Source: Caldivirga sp. (GTDB lineage Archaea > Thermoproteota > Thermoprotei > Thermoproteales > Thermocladiaceae). From it: DNA of 36,835 nt. The first letter of the stretch is position 1. Every line of letters begins with the position of its first letter. This document shows positions 8,547 through 17,400 of this stretch, piece after piece. The translations under genes were made by a program, and so were the position numbers. The notes beneath the pieces are model-generated. The model was given only the letters and a program-made list of their open reading frames with translations, was not told where the DNA came from and searched no databases. The stretch spans positions 1 to 36,835 of the forward strand of contig NZ_JAGDXD010000032.1 in NCBI RefSeq assembly GCF_023256255.1, written 5' to 3'.

Positions 8547-9725
8547 CTAAAAACCAAATTCGGTACTCCTTCTATAGAGAAGTGAACCTATTATTGTTGT
8601 TGCAAGAACCATTATTAGTATTAAACCATAATCGCTTAGGTCCAGTATGCCGCTTGATAAGCCGATTGAGGCAATCACTAACCCCATTTCACCCCTAGGT
8701 ATCATACCTAGTGATGCGGTTAATGCACCTATTGGGTTCCTTAACTTAACGTAGGCGAATGGGTAAACCCCAATCATCTTGGCCGCAATAGCTAATGCTG
8801 AGACTATTAAGGACTGGGTAATGACTGTTGCATTAGTTATTACCCTGAAATCCATCTGGAGACCTATGGTTATGAAGAATATTGAACCAAATATGGCTAG
8901 TAAAGCATCAATTGATGCCCTAACCCTACTTGCCTCCTTACTTTCAGCCACCGCCACGCCAGCTATGAATGATGCTATGACTGCTGAGAAACCTAAGGAT
9001 ACCATTGAAACCACAAACCCAAAAAGCACTATGAGTGATGCGTAAACCATTAAGTACTCATTAATCCTATTAAGTAGCCTGGGTATTACTATTATTGATG
9101 ATGCTAGGAAGATTACCCAAAGTATCAATATTTTAATGACGCGGAGCGTGAACCCCATCATTGAGTCGGCATTAGGGCTAGCGTATAATGAGGAGAGCAG
9201 CATGAGTGCAACTACGTCGTCCATTGAGGCAGCGGCTATGAGTACACCTGTGCTTGGGAGGGAATGAAGCCTCTCCCTCTCAATGATGTTAGCAACCACA
9301 GCTAGGCTGGTGGGTGCCGTTGATAAGGCTATGAAGGATGCTGCACCTTGGCCAATGCCAATGCTGCTAACGTACCAGTAGACAATAATGTAAGGGACTA
9401 GCGCACCGGCTATAGCAGCCATTAACCCAAGTAACCCACCCTTCCTAAGTGAGGATAATCCGTGCTCAAGCCCTGAAGCAAAGAGAAGCAGTATTACTGA
9501 GAATTCTGATAGGAATATGACGTAGTTGTTTATTGAGAATAAGTTAACGTGGAATAGGGTGTTAAGGACCCCACCCAGTGCATAGGGGCTTAGGGCAATG
9601 CCAGTCAGTAACTCAGCCACAATGCTTGGGTACTTGTACTTGGCTAGTATTAGGCTGAGGGATTCTGCAGTGGTCACTAGTATTGAGAATTCCAGTAGTG
9701 TTAAGTATATTGATCCAACAACCAT
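8547..9725 (-). CDS. CPA2-family cation/proton antiporter (NapA/KefB-like membrane part)
   Basis: 392 mostly hydrophobic residues with about 11-13 membrane helices. Family signatures: YPSIVAELLTGIALSP near the start, the ion-binding pair D169-D170 in AAASMDDVVAL, FFITIGLQMDF, and MIPRGEMGLVIASIGL near the C-terminus. The DD pair suggests electrogenic Na+/H+ exchange of NapA type. There is no C-terminal RCK/TrkA nucleotide-binding domain, so it is not a complete KefB. A palindromic CTTTAAAG box at 9749-9756 is centred 27 nt before the ATG. It is divergent from hemL, to which it has no obvious functional link; its likely job is pH or sodium homeostasis in the cytoplasmic membrane. Confidence 0.87.
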   Translation of the reverse strand: MVVGSIYLTLLEFSILVTTAESLSLILAKYKYPSIVAELLTGIALSPYALGGVLNTLFHVNLFSINNYVIFLSEFSVILLLFASGLEHGLSSLRKGGLLGLMAAIAGALVPYIIVYWYVSSIGIGQGAASFIALSTAPTSLAVVANIIERERLHSLPSTGVLIAAASMDDVVALMLLSSLYASPNADSMMGFTLRVIKILILWVIFLASSIIVIPRLLNRINEYLMVYASLIVLFGFVVSMVSLGFSAVIASFIAGVAVAESKEASRVRASIDALLAIFGSIFFITIGLQMDFRVITNATVITQSLIVSALAIAAKMIGVYPFAYVKLRNPIGALTASLGMIPRGEMGLVIASIGLSSGILDLSDYGLILIMVLATTIIGSLLYRRSTEFGF

Positions 9726-9748
9726 TACGTAACCGGCTTATAATAAGT

Positions 9749-9756
9749 CTTTAAAG
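9749..9756. promoter_or_regulatory. Self-complementary TATA box between antiporter gene and hemL
   Basis: CTTTAAAG reads the same on both strands. Leftward it is correctly spaced (27 nt) for the antiporter ATG at 9725. Rightward it would start transcripts near 9778, close to an in-frame TTG at 9776 of the hemL frame. Confidence 0.5.
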
Positions 9757-9784
9757 CGTAATCCCACTTAGCTCGTTGAGGAAA

Positions 9785-9792
9785 GCTTTAAC
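9785..9792 (+). promoter_or_regulatory. TATA box that favours the ATG at 9815 as hemL start
   Basis: GCTTTAAC centred about 26 nt before the ATG at 9815. It supports a leaderless hemL starting there and not at the upstream TTG at 9776. Confidence 0.5.
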
Positions 9793-9814
9793 CGTCCACA
9801 GCTTAACCCTAATC

Positions 9815-11107
9815 ATGGCTACTGATGCGGCTGAATTATTTAAGGAGGCGTTAAGCCTATTCCCAGGCGGCGTTAATAGTCCGGTTAGGGCAATGAAGCA
9901 TCTGCCGACTCCACTTATTGTTAAGAGGGCTGAGGGCGCATTCCTCTACACGATTGAGGATGCTAAGCTTATTGATTACTGCATGGGCTTTGGCCCCCTA
10001 ATCCTAGGGCACAGGCACCCCACCGTCCTTGAGACTGTTAGGAGGGCCCTTGAGGATGGGTGGCTTTACGGTGCATTAACAAGTAATGAGGTTGAGTTAG
10101 CTAAGGAAATTAGCAGTAACATGAGGAGCGTTGAAATGATTAGGTTCGTTAACACTGGCACTGAAGCAGTGATGAATGCTGTCAGGTTGGCTAGGGGGTT
10201 TACTGGGAGAAAGTACATTGTTAAATTCGAGGGTAATTACCACGGCGCATTCGACTATGTCCTAGTTAAGGCGGGAAGCGGAGCGGCTACCTGGGGTGTT
10301 CCAACAAGCGCAGGTATCCTTGATGACGCCGTGAAGTACACCCTAGTAGTCCCCTATAATGATGTTGAAGCCTTGGAGAGGGTTTTCAGGGAGCATGGAA
10401 GCGAAATAGCGCTACTCCTAGTGGAGCCTATAGCAGGTAACTATGGTCTAATAATACCAGAACTGGGGTTCATTAAGGCAACGAGAGAATTAACTGAAAG
10501 GTATGGAGCGCTACTCCTCTTCGACGAGGTCATAACCGGGTTCAGGGTTGGATTAAGTGGGGCACAGGGCTTATTCAACATTAAGCCGGACTTAACCACG
10601 CTGGGTAAGATAATTGGGGGAGGGTTCCCAATAGGCGCCTTTGGGGGTAGGAGGGATGTAATGAGTATGGTTACTCCCCAGGGCCCAGTCTATAATGCAG
10701 GTACCTTTAATGCTCACCCAATATCAATAATAGCTGGGTTAACCACCATAAGGGTGATTAAGGGTGGTGGGGTTTACGAGGTTGCTAATGAGGCTGCTGA
10801 GAGGGTTTCCAAGGCAATACTTGACTCGGCCTCAAGAAGCGGCTTCAACGTGGTGGTTAAGAGGGTGGCTTCAATGTTCCAATTCTACTTTAAGAATGGT
10901 GACGTGAAGACCCCTGCGGATGTTAGGGCAAGTGATGAGAAGCTTTACCTAGCCTTCCACAGGGAGGCGTTAAGTAGGGGTGTTTACTTCACCCCAAGTC
11001 AATATGAGGTTAACTTCACCTCAGCGGCTCATAGTAGGGATGTGGTTGATGAAACCATTAGGGTTATTGAGGAGTCATTCAAGGCTCTTAAAACCCAAAT
11101 CCAATAA
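9815..11107 (+). CDS. hemL: Glutamate-1-semialdehyde 2,1-aminomutase
   Basis: This PLP enzyme converts glutamate-1-semialdehyde to 5-aminolevulinate, the second step of C5-pathway tetrapyrrole synthesis in the cytoplasm. Visible signatures: ALSLFPGGVNSPVRAM at the start, FVNTGTEAVMNAVRLAR, FEGNYHGAFDYVLV, LLLFDEVITGFRVG, and the PLP Schiff-base lysine K265 in TTLGKIIGGGFPIGAFGG. The 430 residues from the ATG match the family's usual length of about 425-430. I chose the ATG at 9815 because family members begin just before the ELFKEAL helix and a TATA-like box lies 26 nt upstream; an in-frame TTG at 9776 would add 13 unrelated residues. An MFS transporter gene follows after 38 nt. No other tetrapyrrole gene is in the window. 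Confidence 0.95.
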   Translation: MATDAAELFKEALSLFPGGVNSPVRAMKHLPTPLIVKRAEGAFLYTIEDAKLIDYCMGFGPLILGHRHPTVLETVRRALEDGWLYGALTSNEVELAKEISSNMRSVEMIRFVNTGTEAVMNAVRLARGFTGRKYIVKFEGNYHGAFDYVLVKAGSGAATWGVPTSAGILDDAVKYTLVVPYNDVEALERVFREHGSEIALLLVEPIAGNYGLIIPELGFIKATRELTERYGALLLFDEVITGFRVGLSGAQGLFNIKPDLTTLGKIIGGGFPIGAFGGRRDVMSMVTPQGPVYNAGTFNAHPISIIAGLTTIRVIKGGGVYEVANEAAERVSKAILDSASRSGFNVVVKRVASMFQFYFKNGDVKTPADVRASDEKLYLAFHREALSRGVYFTPSQYEVNFTSAAHSRDVVDETIRVIEESFKALKTQIQ

Positions 11108-11145
11108 CCCAGAAACACTTATTAAGCTTACTCAACACATGCCCC

Positions 11146-12456
11146 GTGTCAACGGGTGAGGTTAAGGCAAGGTACTACACTTTAGCCTCAGTATCAACAA
11201 TGCTTGCATGGGGCCTCGAGTACTATGACATAATAGTGTTCTCAACCCTCTCCCAAATACTTGAGGGTGTCTTTAGACTTAGCCTAGTCACTGTTTGGTT
11301 CGCCTTCGCCATAACATACTTCGCAAGGCCACTGGGCGCATTAATCTTCGGTTACCTTGGAGATAGGTTCGGTAGGAGGACTACCGCAGCCATTGATGCA
11401 GCGTTAATGGGTGCAGCCAGCTTAGCTATTGGTCTCCTACCCACCTACGCTCAAATAGGTATTGCAGCGCCCATTGCCCTATACGTAATTAGGTTAATCC
11501 AAGGTATTGGACTTGGCGGTGAAGCTGGTGGTGGAGCTACCTGGGCCCTTGAGCAGGTTAACCCCAGGTGGAAGCCAATACTCAATGGTGTAATGTACAG
11601 TGGCTTATCCTGGGCAGTCTTCCTAGCAGGGGCAATAAGCATCCTGGTTGAGGGAAGTATAGGTTACACTGCCTTTGTAGCTAGTGGGTGGAGGATACTA
11701 TTCTACATAGGTGCCGTGCTAGCGCTAGTGGCGCTTGTAATTAGGGTATTTGGTATTGAATCCCCAGAGTGGCTTAAGGCTAGGGAATCAGGTTCATTGA
11801 GGAAGGTTCCCTTAGCCAATAGGAGGGTTTGGGGAGTAAACATGCTAATCCTAATACTGATAAACCTAGGCTTAACAATATACTACTACGGTGGCTTAGG
11901 CTACTGGCCGTACGTACTACCAAGACTCATTGCCCCCAGTCTAGGAGTAAGCGCTAAGGTCGCCGATACTTACGCGTATTGGCTAGTAGTCTACGGGGGT
12001 ATTGGGGCAGTTATAGGTGAGGTTCTAAGCGGCTTAGTGGTGCTTAAAACGGGTGTTAGGGGGAGTTTCCTCTACCCAGCCATACTACTGGCCTTAACTG
12101 CGCCGCCAGCAGTCTACCTGGCCTTTGCCCTAAGCCCAAGCGCCTACTACGCCTCATTAATAACAGGCGTATTATTTGGCTTAGCCGCAGCCCCACAGAC
12201 AATGTACTTCACGGCGCTCTTCCCAGTGGAGAGTAGGTGGTCCGCGGTTTCACTGGGTTGGAACATTAATGCTGCCATTGGGCCCTTTGGTTCATTAGCC
12301 TTAGCCCTACTGGTTAAGGCAACAGTGGGTTCACCCTACTCATACTTAACTGGTTCATTAATAATGATGCTTGGTGCACTCCTGGTAGTGGTTGGTTCAT
12401 TAATTAAGCCAAGTAACATATACGCTAAACCTGGTGAATACTACATACACAAGTGA
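11146..12456 (+). CDS. MFS transporter, metabolite:H+ symporter (MHS/ProP-like) type
   Basis: 436 residues, about 12 membrane helices. The N-terminal half has the MHS pattern: an ARPLGALIFGYLGDRFGRRT motif between helices 2 and 3, a GLLPTYAQIGIAAP stretch, and IRLIQGIGLGGEAGGGATWA in helix 4. Such proteins take up small organic acids, osmolytes or sugars with protons; the substrate cannot be told. The start is a GTG with a CTTATTAA box (11118-11125) centred about 25 nt upstream, so it has its own promoter though it follows hemL closely on the same strand. A T6 tract after the stop (12474-12479) may end transcription. Confidence 0.85.
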   Translation: MSTGEVKARYYTLASVSTMLAWGLEYYDIIVFSTLSQILEGVFRLSLVTVWFAFAITYFARPLGALIFGYLGDRFGRRTTAAIDAALMGAASLAIGLLPTYAQIGIAAPIALYVIRLIQGIGLGGEAGGGATWALEQVNPRWKPILNGVMYSGLSWAVFLAGAISILVEGSIGYTAFVASGWRILFYIGAVLALVALVIRVFGIESPEWLKARESGSLRKVPLANRRVWGVNMLILILINLGLTIYYYGGLGYWPYVLPRLIAPSLGVSAKVADTYAYWLVVYGGIGAVIGEVLSGLVVLKTGVRGSFLYPAILLALTAPPAVYLAFALSPSAYYASLITGVLFGLAAAPQTMYFTALFPVESRWSAVSLGWNINAAIGPFGSLALALLVKATVGSPYSYLTGSLIMMLGALLVVVGSLIKPSNIYAKPGEYYIHK

Positions 12457-12473
12457 TGAGTTAAAGTCCTTAA

Positions 12474-12479
12474 TTTTTT
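12474..12479 (+). terminator. T-tract terminator candidate after the MFS gene
   Basis: A run of six T shortly after the stop at 12456, the usual form of an archaeal intrinsic terminator. No stem-loop is needed or seen. Confidence 0.4.
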
Positions 12480-12561
12480 ATTGAGTTATTACTAAGTCAT
12501 AATGCTGGTGGTTATGTTACCATGAGTTAAAACTTTAAAGTTAATTGGGGTTTAACTTAAC

Positions 12562-12927
12562 GTGGATTCTTCCACTAAGGCTAAGGTTAGGGAAGAGTAT
12601 GAGAAAGCTGTACTTGAAGTGTTAAGGGGGAGTGTTAAGGCGCCTTACGACGCCTACATTAGTGAATTCATAGATCAATTAATGGTCATGGTTGAGAAGC
12701 TTAATAATTCCGATGTTGAGACCAGGAATAAGTTCAGGTATGGTTTAAGTATTTTAACTAGCCCAAACAGTAAGCCAAACATAATTAGGGCTAAGATAAA
12801 CGCCTACTACGCTTACCTAGTCTACAGGGGCTATACTTCAGCCTACAATATTCTAAAGAATAAGTTAGTGGCTGGTGGGGAGAGCCTATACACGTGGATT
12901 AGAATGTACAGGAGCCTCAACGTATGA
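12562..12927 (+). CDS. Small helical protein of unknown function
   Basis: 121 residues, predicted from composition to be mainly alpha-helical and charged, without Cys, signal peptide or membrane segment. I recognise no family. A tyrosine-rich helix (INAYYAYLVYRGYTSAYNIL) stands near the C-terminus. It is likely a real gene because a CTTTAAAG box (12533-12540) is centred about 26 nt before the GTG start, and codon use matches its neighbours. It faces the 1408-residue NTPase gene tail to tail with 49 nt between them. Whether it works with that protein cannot be told. Confidence 0.65.
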   Translation: MDSSTKAKVREEYEKAVLEVLRGSVKAPYDAYISEFIDQLMVMVEKLNNSDVETRNKFRYGLSILTSPNSKPNIIRAKINAYYAYLVYRGYTSAYNILKNKLVAGGESLYTWIRMYRSLNV

Positions 12928-12976
12928 TTAAATCATAGCGCTAACATGAGGCATAATCCCCTTAATGGGCTTAACC

Positions 12977-15900
12977 CTAGACTGGAAGTAAGTATAGGTG
13001 AAGCTTAAGGAGCGTTAAATTAATGTCATTAAGCCTACTATTACCATTAATGTAGTGGTTAATTAATTCATTAAGCCCCCTCATCAATACACTAATGTAG
13101 GAGCCACTGTGTAGTTCACTGAAGTAGTGTAACGCAGTCTGAGTAATCATAAGATGCTTCACATCATTATTCAACACACCCTTAACTAAATGGTTAAGGG
13201 TCACTAGGTGGCTTAAAGATGGTTTATTAGCGGCAATCAACTCAATAGCAGTATTAACGCCACTTAGGCTCATTAACTGTTCAACCTCGCTTACTAACTC
13301 AGGTTTAATGATTCTCCTTAAGGAACCTAGCAATAATCTGCTTCCACCGTCTCTTAAATGGGACACTAATTCTAGGCATTCATCCTTATGTTCACTCAAT
13401 TCTCCACATTCTCTGGTGGCCTCATGTTCATTAACCATACCGTAGGTTAATTCAAGGGCTGGTTTAAGGTAACTTGAAGCATGCTTAATCATCATGCTTC
13501 TGTACTCATCCTCAAAGTTAATCATCCTGTCTAGGCTTAAGGAGAGGATTGGGGCTGTTAAGGCCATTATCTCCAGGTCCTGGATACTACTCATTAACTC
13601 CCTAAACAGTTCCTCAGTTAAGCCTCCTCCAATAGCCAGTGCAGTTAAGTATTGTGAAGCCAGTGCTGAGGTTAATTCTGGGGTTAACTTATCAATATTA
13701 TTCTTAGCCTTAACCCAGAGTTCACCTGAACCCTTAATTAACTCACCTAAGTCACCGTACCTTAGGAACCTGGACCTTGTGGATAAGGCCATTGATGCGA
13801 ACTCATACTCCTTCTCAAGCCCCAGTTCCCTATATGCTGACTCAGCCTTGTTTAAGTAGGACTCCGCTTCATTGAACTTGGCCTTAGTGAACATTACCCT
13901 ACCCCTCTCATAGTTTATGAAGGCTAAGCCCTCCTTAATGAAGTAGCTTAATGAGGCTTCAGGAGGACCCACGTACCAGCTCTCCAGGTACTGCCTAACA
14001 TCATCATTCATTGTTAATTCACTGAAGGCTGACTCAGCCCTATTGAGGAGTCCCCAAGCCTCGTCGTAGTAGCCATGAATCTCGTAGGATTCTGAAATAC
14101 TTTGGTAGGCCTCAGCCTTAGCTAAACTACAGGCGCTTGGCCTAGTTGAACATAGTTCCTCAATAAGCCTAATACCTCTATCCAGCATTTTAATCGCCTC
14201 TCCAGTGTCCTTATCCCTAGCTAGCATTGCTAAGATTTCAACAGTATTAATTGCAGCCACTGGGTCCTTAATCATTAACCCTACGTTACTCATTAAGTAA
14301 TCCTCGAAGTCAATCACGTGGCTTTCAGCAAGCCTCCATAGGTAATTTGAAGCAGCCCTTAATGCAGCCTCATTATCCTTAATTACACTTAGCAGAGGCT
14401 TGAACTCCAGGTATATTGATCTTGCATACGCAGGCAACCTATGCACAACCTCATGAAGTATAGTGAAGGCTTCGGCTGCGCATTCCTTAGCCTCACCACT
14501 TACCGTAGCCGCCCAGGTTAAGCCAAGTAGGTTAAGTAGCATTTTATCGGTGACTTCACCAGTACCCTTAACATCACTTAAATTAGCTTTAATTAAATTA
14601 CATAAGTTATAATTCCTAAGTAGGTTCCTTAACATGTTAATGAAGCCATCGTACTCAATGACCTTATTAACCGCCTCAGGTATGCGTGAACCAAGGAACA
14701 TTAGTCTCCTTAGTAGGTTACAGTTGAACTCGCTGGAGTCTTGGTGAATACCAAGCCTAATTAAGGTTAATAGCCTAGTGGTCTCGGTTAGGCAATTACT
14801 GCTCATTGCTTTAACCAATCTGCCTGCCAAGTAACCTGCAGTTAACTTAAGGGTTTCATCCAGTGACCTAATGCCTTCACCCTGTTCTCTGCATTTAAGG
14901 CAGGCTAAGGCCTCCTCAATAGCCTCCCTACTACTCTTACTTAGGCCACTTAAGTTGAGGTTCATTAATCCTCTTATAGCCTCCTCAACAACATCCTCAT
15001 GCCTAATTGATGCCCATTCAGCTAGGGATGCATCAAGCTCGGTTGAATCGCCCTCAATATAAGCTGGTATTTCCATAGCCCACCTAATCGGCATTTCACC
15101 CAAGTGAGCATGAATTATGAGTGGGTAAGTAAACCTCCTCTTAGTGTTCAAGTCCTGTTGATTCAATAAGCCTTCGTAAATGTAATACCTCATGAATGAT
15201 GCAGCATCCCCAGCGCCCTTGCTTAGTAATTCCTCAACATCATTAACGCTGCAACCGTTTTCCCTAAGCGCCTTACCAACGTAGACGGCCATGAGGGTGT
15301 AGGAGTCGTAGTCAATAATACCCTTAACATGCTCATTACCCTTATTGAAACCATTCACTAAATTAACTAACTCACCCTCGCTTAAACTACAGCCGCTGTA
15401 ATTGAGTATTATACCCTTCAATAGATCTGGGTCTCTTAGATCAATAGCTACCTCACTTAACTCACTACCTAATTCACTCAACTCATCCTTAGCAATATCC
15501 TTCAAGTCATTTGATAGGATAAGAACAATAGGTACCTTAAATCCCCTCCTCCCTGAAACCCTCCTTAGAATTGCCGTAAACTTAATGAACCTGGTTAAGT
15601 CATCAACAGTTACGACACTTTCCTCAGGTTTAGGTGATTGAATAGTGTAGAAGCCCATTTCCGATGGATCAAATAGAATAACCATCCTTGGGCCAATACC
15701 CTTACTAACGGCATCAATGCTTGGTTTAATTGGCACATAATTGAGTTGAATCACTGAATCGATTAGGTTCTTTTCAAGAGCCTTAGATAACGTATACTTA
15801 ACTAGGGTTGATTTACCAATACCCTTACTACCGCTTATTAAAACCACCTTACCCTCCCTTAAGCCATCCATCACCCTACCACTGTATTCAATGAACCTGT

Positions 15901-17203
15901 CAGTCAACACTAAATGCCTTAATTCCCCATGAACATCAATAATCATTGAATCCAAGTTAACCCCCATATCCTCTGGTTTACTGTAAACCTCACCCTCAAG
16001 TCTACTAACCCTAATTAACTCCTCAATTCCCTTTAACCTACTCTCATGCTCCTTTAAGGTTGATTCAAGCCTATTAACAGTATCCCTTAACTCCTTAATT
16101 TCCCTATTAACCTCATCTTTAATTGCACTTAACCTACCTAGAATATTATCAAGCGCCTGCCTATTGCTAAGCATGTTGAAGAAGCTGTAGACATCCATGG
16201 AATTTAGGCCCATTGCTTGGCTAATCTCAAAGGACAATATGCGCCTAAGGTCTTCGTTAAGCTTACCCCAATCATCAGCAACCTGGATGAGTTCATCAAT
16301 GTATGACCTTGATTCTGAATTAGCAATAATGGTGCTCACTATGGCGCTAGCTACGCCGCCAACCAGTGAACCCACACTGGGTATTATAATGTTCATTACG
16401 CCACTAATTCTGGATGCTAAGGCTGCTAATTTCTCGGCTAATTCTTCAAACTCCCTTGAACTTACTACCCAGGCGCCGCTGCTTATTAAGCCACCTAATG
16501 CACCAGCCCCAATACCCTCTACGATACTCCTCCTTAAGCCGAGTCTACTGGCTAATCTACCGTATGCTTCCAACTGCCTAATGAGTTCACTAGTATTAGA
16601 GATTCCTAGGATAAGTAAACTAGGTACGTGGTACTTGATTCCAAGCCAATTGAATCGAGTTAACTTAAGTAGGTCCTCAGGTGCACTACTTGAACTTACT
16701 CCTACTTTTCTTTCAATCTCTTTAACGAATTCAAGGGCCTCTTCATCACCCATCCAGTAATACGTAGTCTCCGCATCTTTACCATGCTTCCTATACGTCT
16801 CCACTAAGTGCCTAATTATTGGTTCAGGTACGTAACCAAGCCTATTAAATACATGCTCAACGATTACCCCAGCCTTATCCTCAATCCCAGCCTCCTTTAA
16901 GGCTCTGTGTGCATCACTAATGCTTAATGCATTGATACCAGTGCTTAATCTACTCAAGAATGACCTAAATAACCTGGTGAGATCCCTCGGCTGCTTCTCA
17001 CGACTACTGACTACATCATCAATAGCTTGGGCACTTAACCCAGCAAGCTTAATTAGCGTTGACTTACCTGAACGAGGTGGGCCAATAACAATAATCCTTA
17101 CGCCTCTTTTACTTAATTCCCTTAATTCACTAATCTTCCTAATTACGTATCCTGTACACGCAATTGACTGATCACTACAAGTAACCTCTTCACTACTGGC
17201 CAA
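12977..17203 (-). CDS. Giant STAND-like protein with two P-loop domains, coiled coil and helical-repeat tail
   Basis: 1408 residues of unknown function. Order: P-loop 1, GPPRSGKST (41-49); an alpha-helical part; two Gly-rich hydrophobic segments (about 228-247 and 268-294) that look membrane-inserting; a coiled coil (about 355-400); P-loop 2, GSKGIGKST (458-466), with Walker B-like RMVILFDPSE (D512) and a sensor-like VLILSND (N565); then about 800 residues of helices, TPR-like around 1030-1190 (repeated A/Y-rich pairs such as YDEAWGLLNRAESAF and FNEAESYLNKAESAY). Coupling a P-loop switch to superhelical repeats is the plan of STAND signalling ATPases, including defence (Avs-like) and apoptosis-type proteins; a second N-terminal P-loop with membrane-like hairpins is unusual. 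The start is a TTG with AAACTTAAAACT (17235-17246) further upstream; an alternative start is possible. It stands alone, so its role is unknown. Confidence 0.8.
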   Translation of the reverse strand: MASSEEVTCSDQSIACTGYVIRKISELRELSKRGVRIIVIGPPRSGKSTLIKLAGLSAQAIDDVVSSREKQPRDLTRLFRSFLSRLSTGINALSISDAHRALKEAGIEDKAGVIVEHVFNRLGYVPEPIIRHLVETYRKHGKDAETTYYWMGDEEALEFVKEIERKVGVSSSSAPEDLLKLTRFNWLGIKYHVPSLLILGISNTSELIRQLEAYGRLASRLGLRRSIVEGIGAGALGGLISSGAWVVSSREFEELAEKLAALASRISGVMNIIIPSVGSLVGGVASAIVSTIIANSESRSYIDELIQVADDWGKLNEDLRRILSFEISQAMGLNSMDVYSFFNMLSNRQALDNILGRLSAIKDEVNREIKELRDTVNRLESTLKEHESRLKGIEELIRVSRLEGEVYSKPEDMGVNLDSMIIDVHGELRHLVLTDRFIEYSGRVMDGLREGKVVLISGSKGIGKSTLVKYTLSKALEKNLIDSVIQLNYVPIKPSIDAVSKGIGPRMVILFDPSEMGFYTIQSPKPEESVVTVDDLTRFIKFTAILRRVSGRRGFKVPIVLILSNDLKDIAKDELSELGSELSEVAIDLRDPDLLKGIILNYSGCSLSEGELVNLVNGFNKGNEHVKGIIDYDSYTLMAVYVGKALRENGCSVNDVEELLSKGAGDAASFMRYYIYEGLLNQQDLNTKRRFTYPLIIHAHLGEMPIRWAMEIPAYIEGDSTELDASLAEWASIRHEDVVEEAIRGLMNLNLSGLSKSSREAIEEALACLKCREQGEGIRSLDETLKLTAGYLAGRLVKAMSSNCLTETTRLLTLIRLGIHQDSSEFNCNLLRRLMFLGSRIPEAVNKVIEYDGFINMLRNLLRNYNLCNLIKANLSDVKGTGEVTDKMLLNLLGLTWAATVSGEAKECAAEAFTILHEVVHRLPAYARSIYLEFKPLLSVIKDNEAALRAASNYLWRLAESHVIDFEDYLMSNVGLMIKDPVAAINTVEILAMLARDKDTGEAIKMLDRGIRLIEELCSTRPSACSLAKAEAYQSISESYEIHGYYDEAWGLLNRAESAFSELTMNDDVRQYLESWYVGPPEASLSYFIKEGLAFINYERGRVMFTKAKFNEAESYLNKAESAYRELGLEKEYEFASMALSTRSRFLRYGDLGELIKGSGELWVKAKNNIDKLTPELTSALASQYLTALAIGGGLTEELFRELMSSIQDLEIMALTAPILSLSLDRMINFEDEYRSMMIKHASSYLKPALELTYGMVNEHEATRECGELSEHKDECLELVSHLRDGGSRLLLGSLRRIIKPELVSEVEQLMSLSGVNTAIELIAANKPSLSHLVTLNHLVKGVLNNDVKHLMITQTALHYFSELHSGSYISVLMRGLNELINHYINGNSRLNDINLTLLKLHLYLLPV

Positions 17204-17355
17204 TTAAATCATCTGAAACTACTGTATTGTAGACAAGTTTTAAGTTTAACTACGCATTAATACATAGAATAAATTATTAAACACAATACTACAGTGATTC
17301 CATTATTCTATTCACTTAAAGCATCTTAATAAATGTGCTAACGAGTTTGCTTGCA

Positions 17356-17373
17356 TCATTAATGCATTAATGA
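17356..17373. repeat. Perfect 18-bp palindrome
   Basis: TCATTAATGCATTAATGA equals its own reverse complement. It lies 27 bp beyond the mqnC stop and about 150 bp upstream of the 1408-residue protein's start, on the same strand order. It could be an operator for a dimeric repressor. A long AT-rich palindrome may also arise by chance in such DNA. Confidence 0.5.
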
Positions 17374-17400
17374 GGTATGCTTACTAATGAGCGATAATGC

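Noticed and set aside
16197-16760. 187-codon open frame on the plus strand inside the giant NTPase gene
   Set aside because: It is an antisense shadow; the protein is Leu/Ser-rich without domains, and the minus strand shows coherent P-loop and coiled-coil coding across it.
17218-17295. Possible inverted repeat around ACTACTGTATTG / CAATACTACAG
   Set aside because: When paired base by base the arms do not match as a reverse complement; only partial similarity remains.
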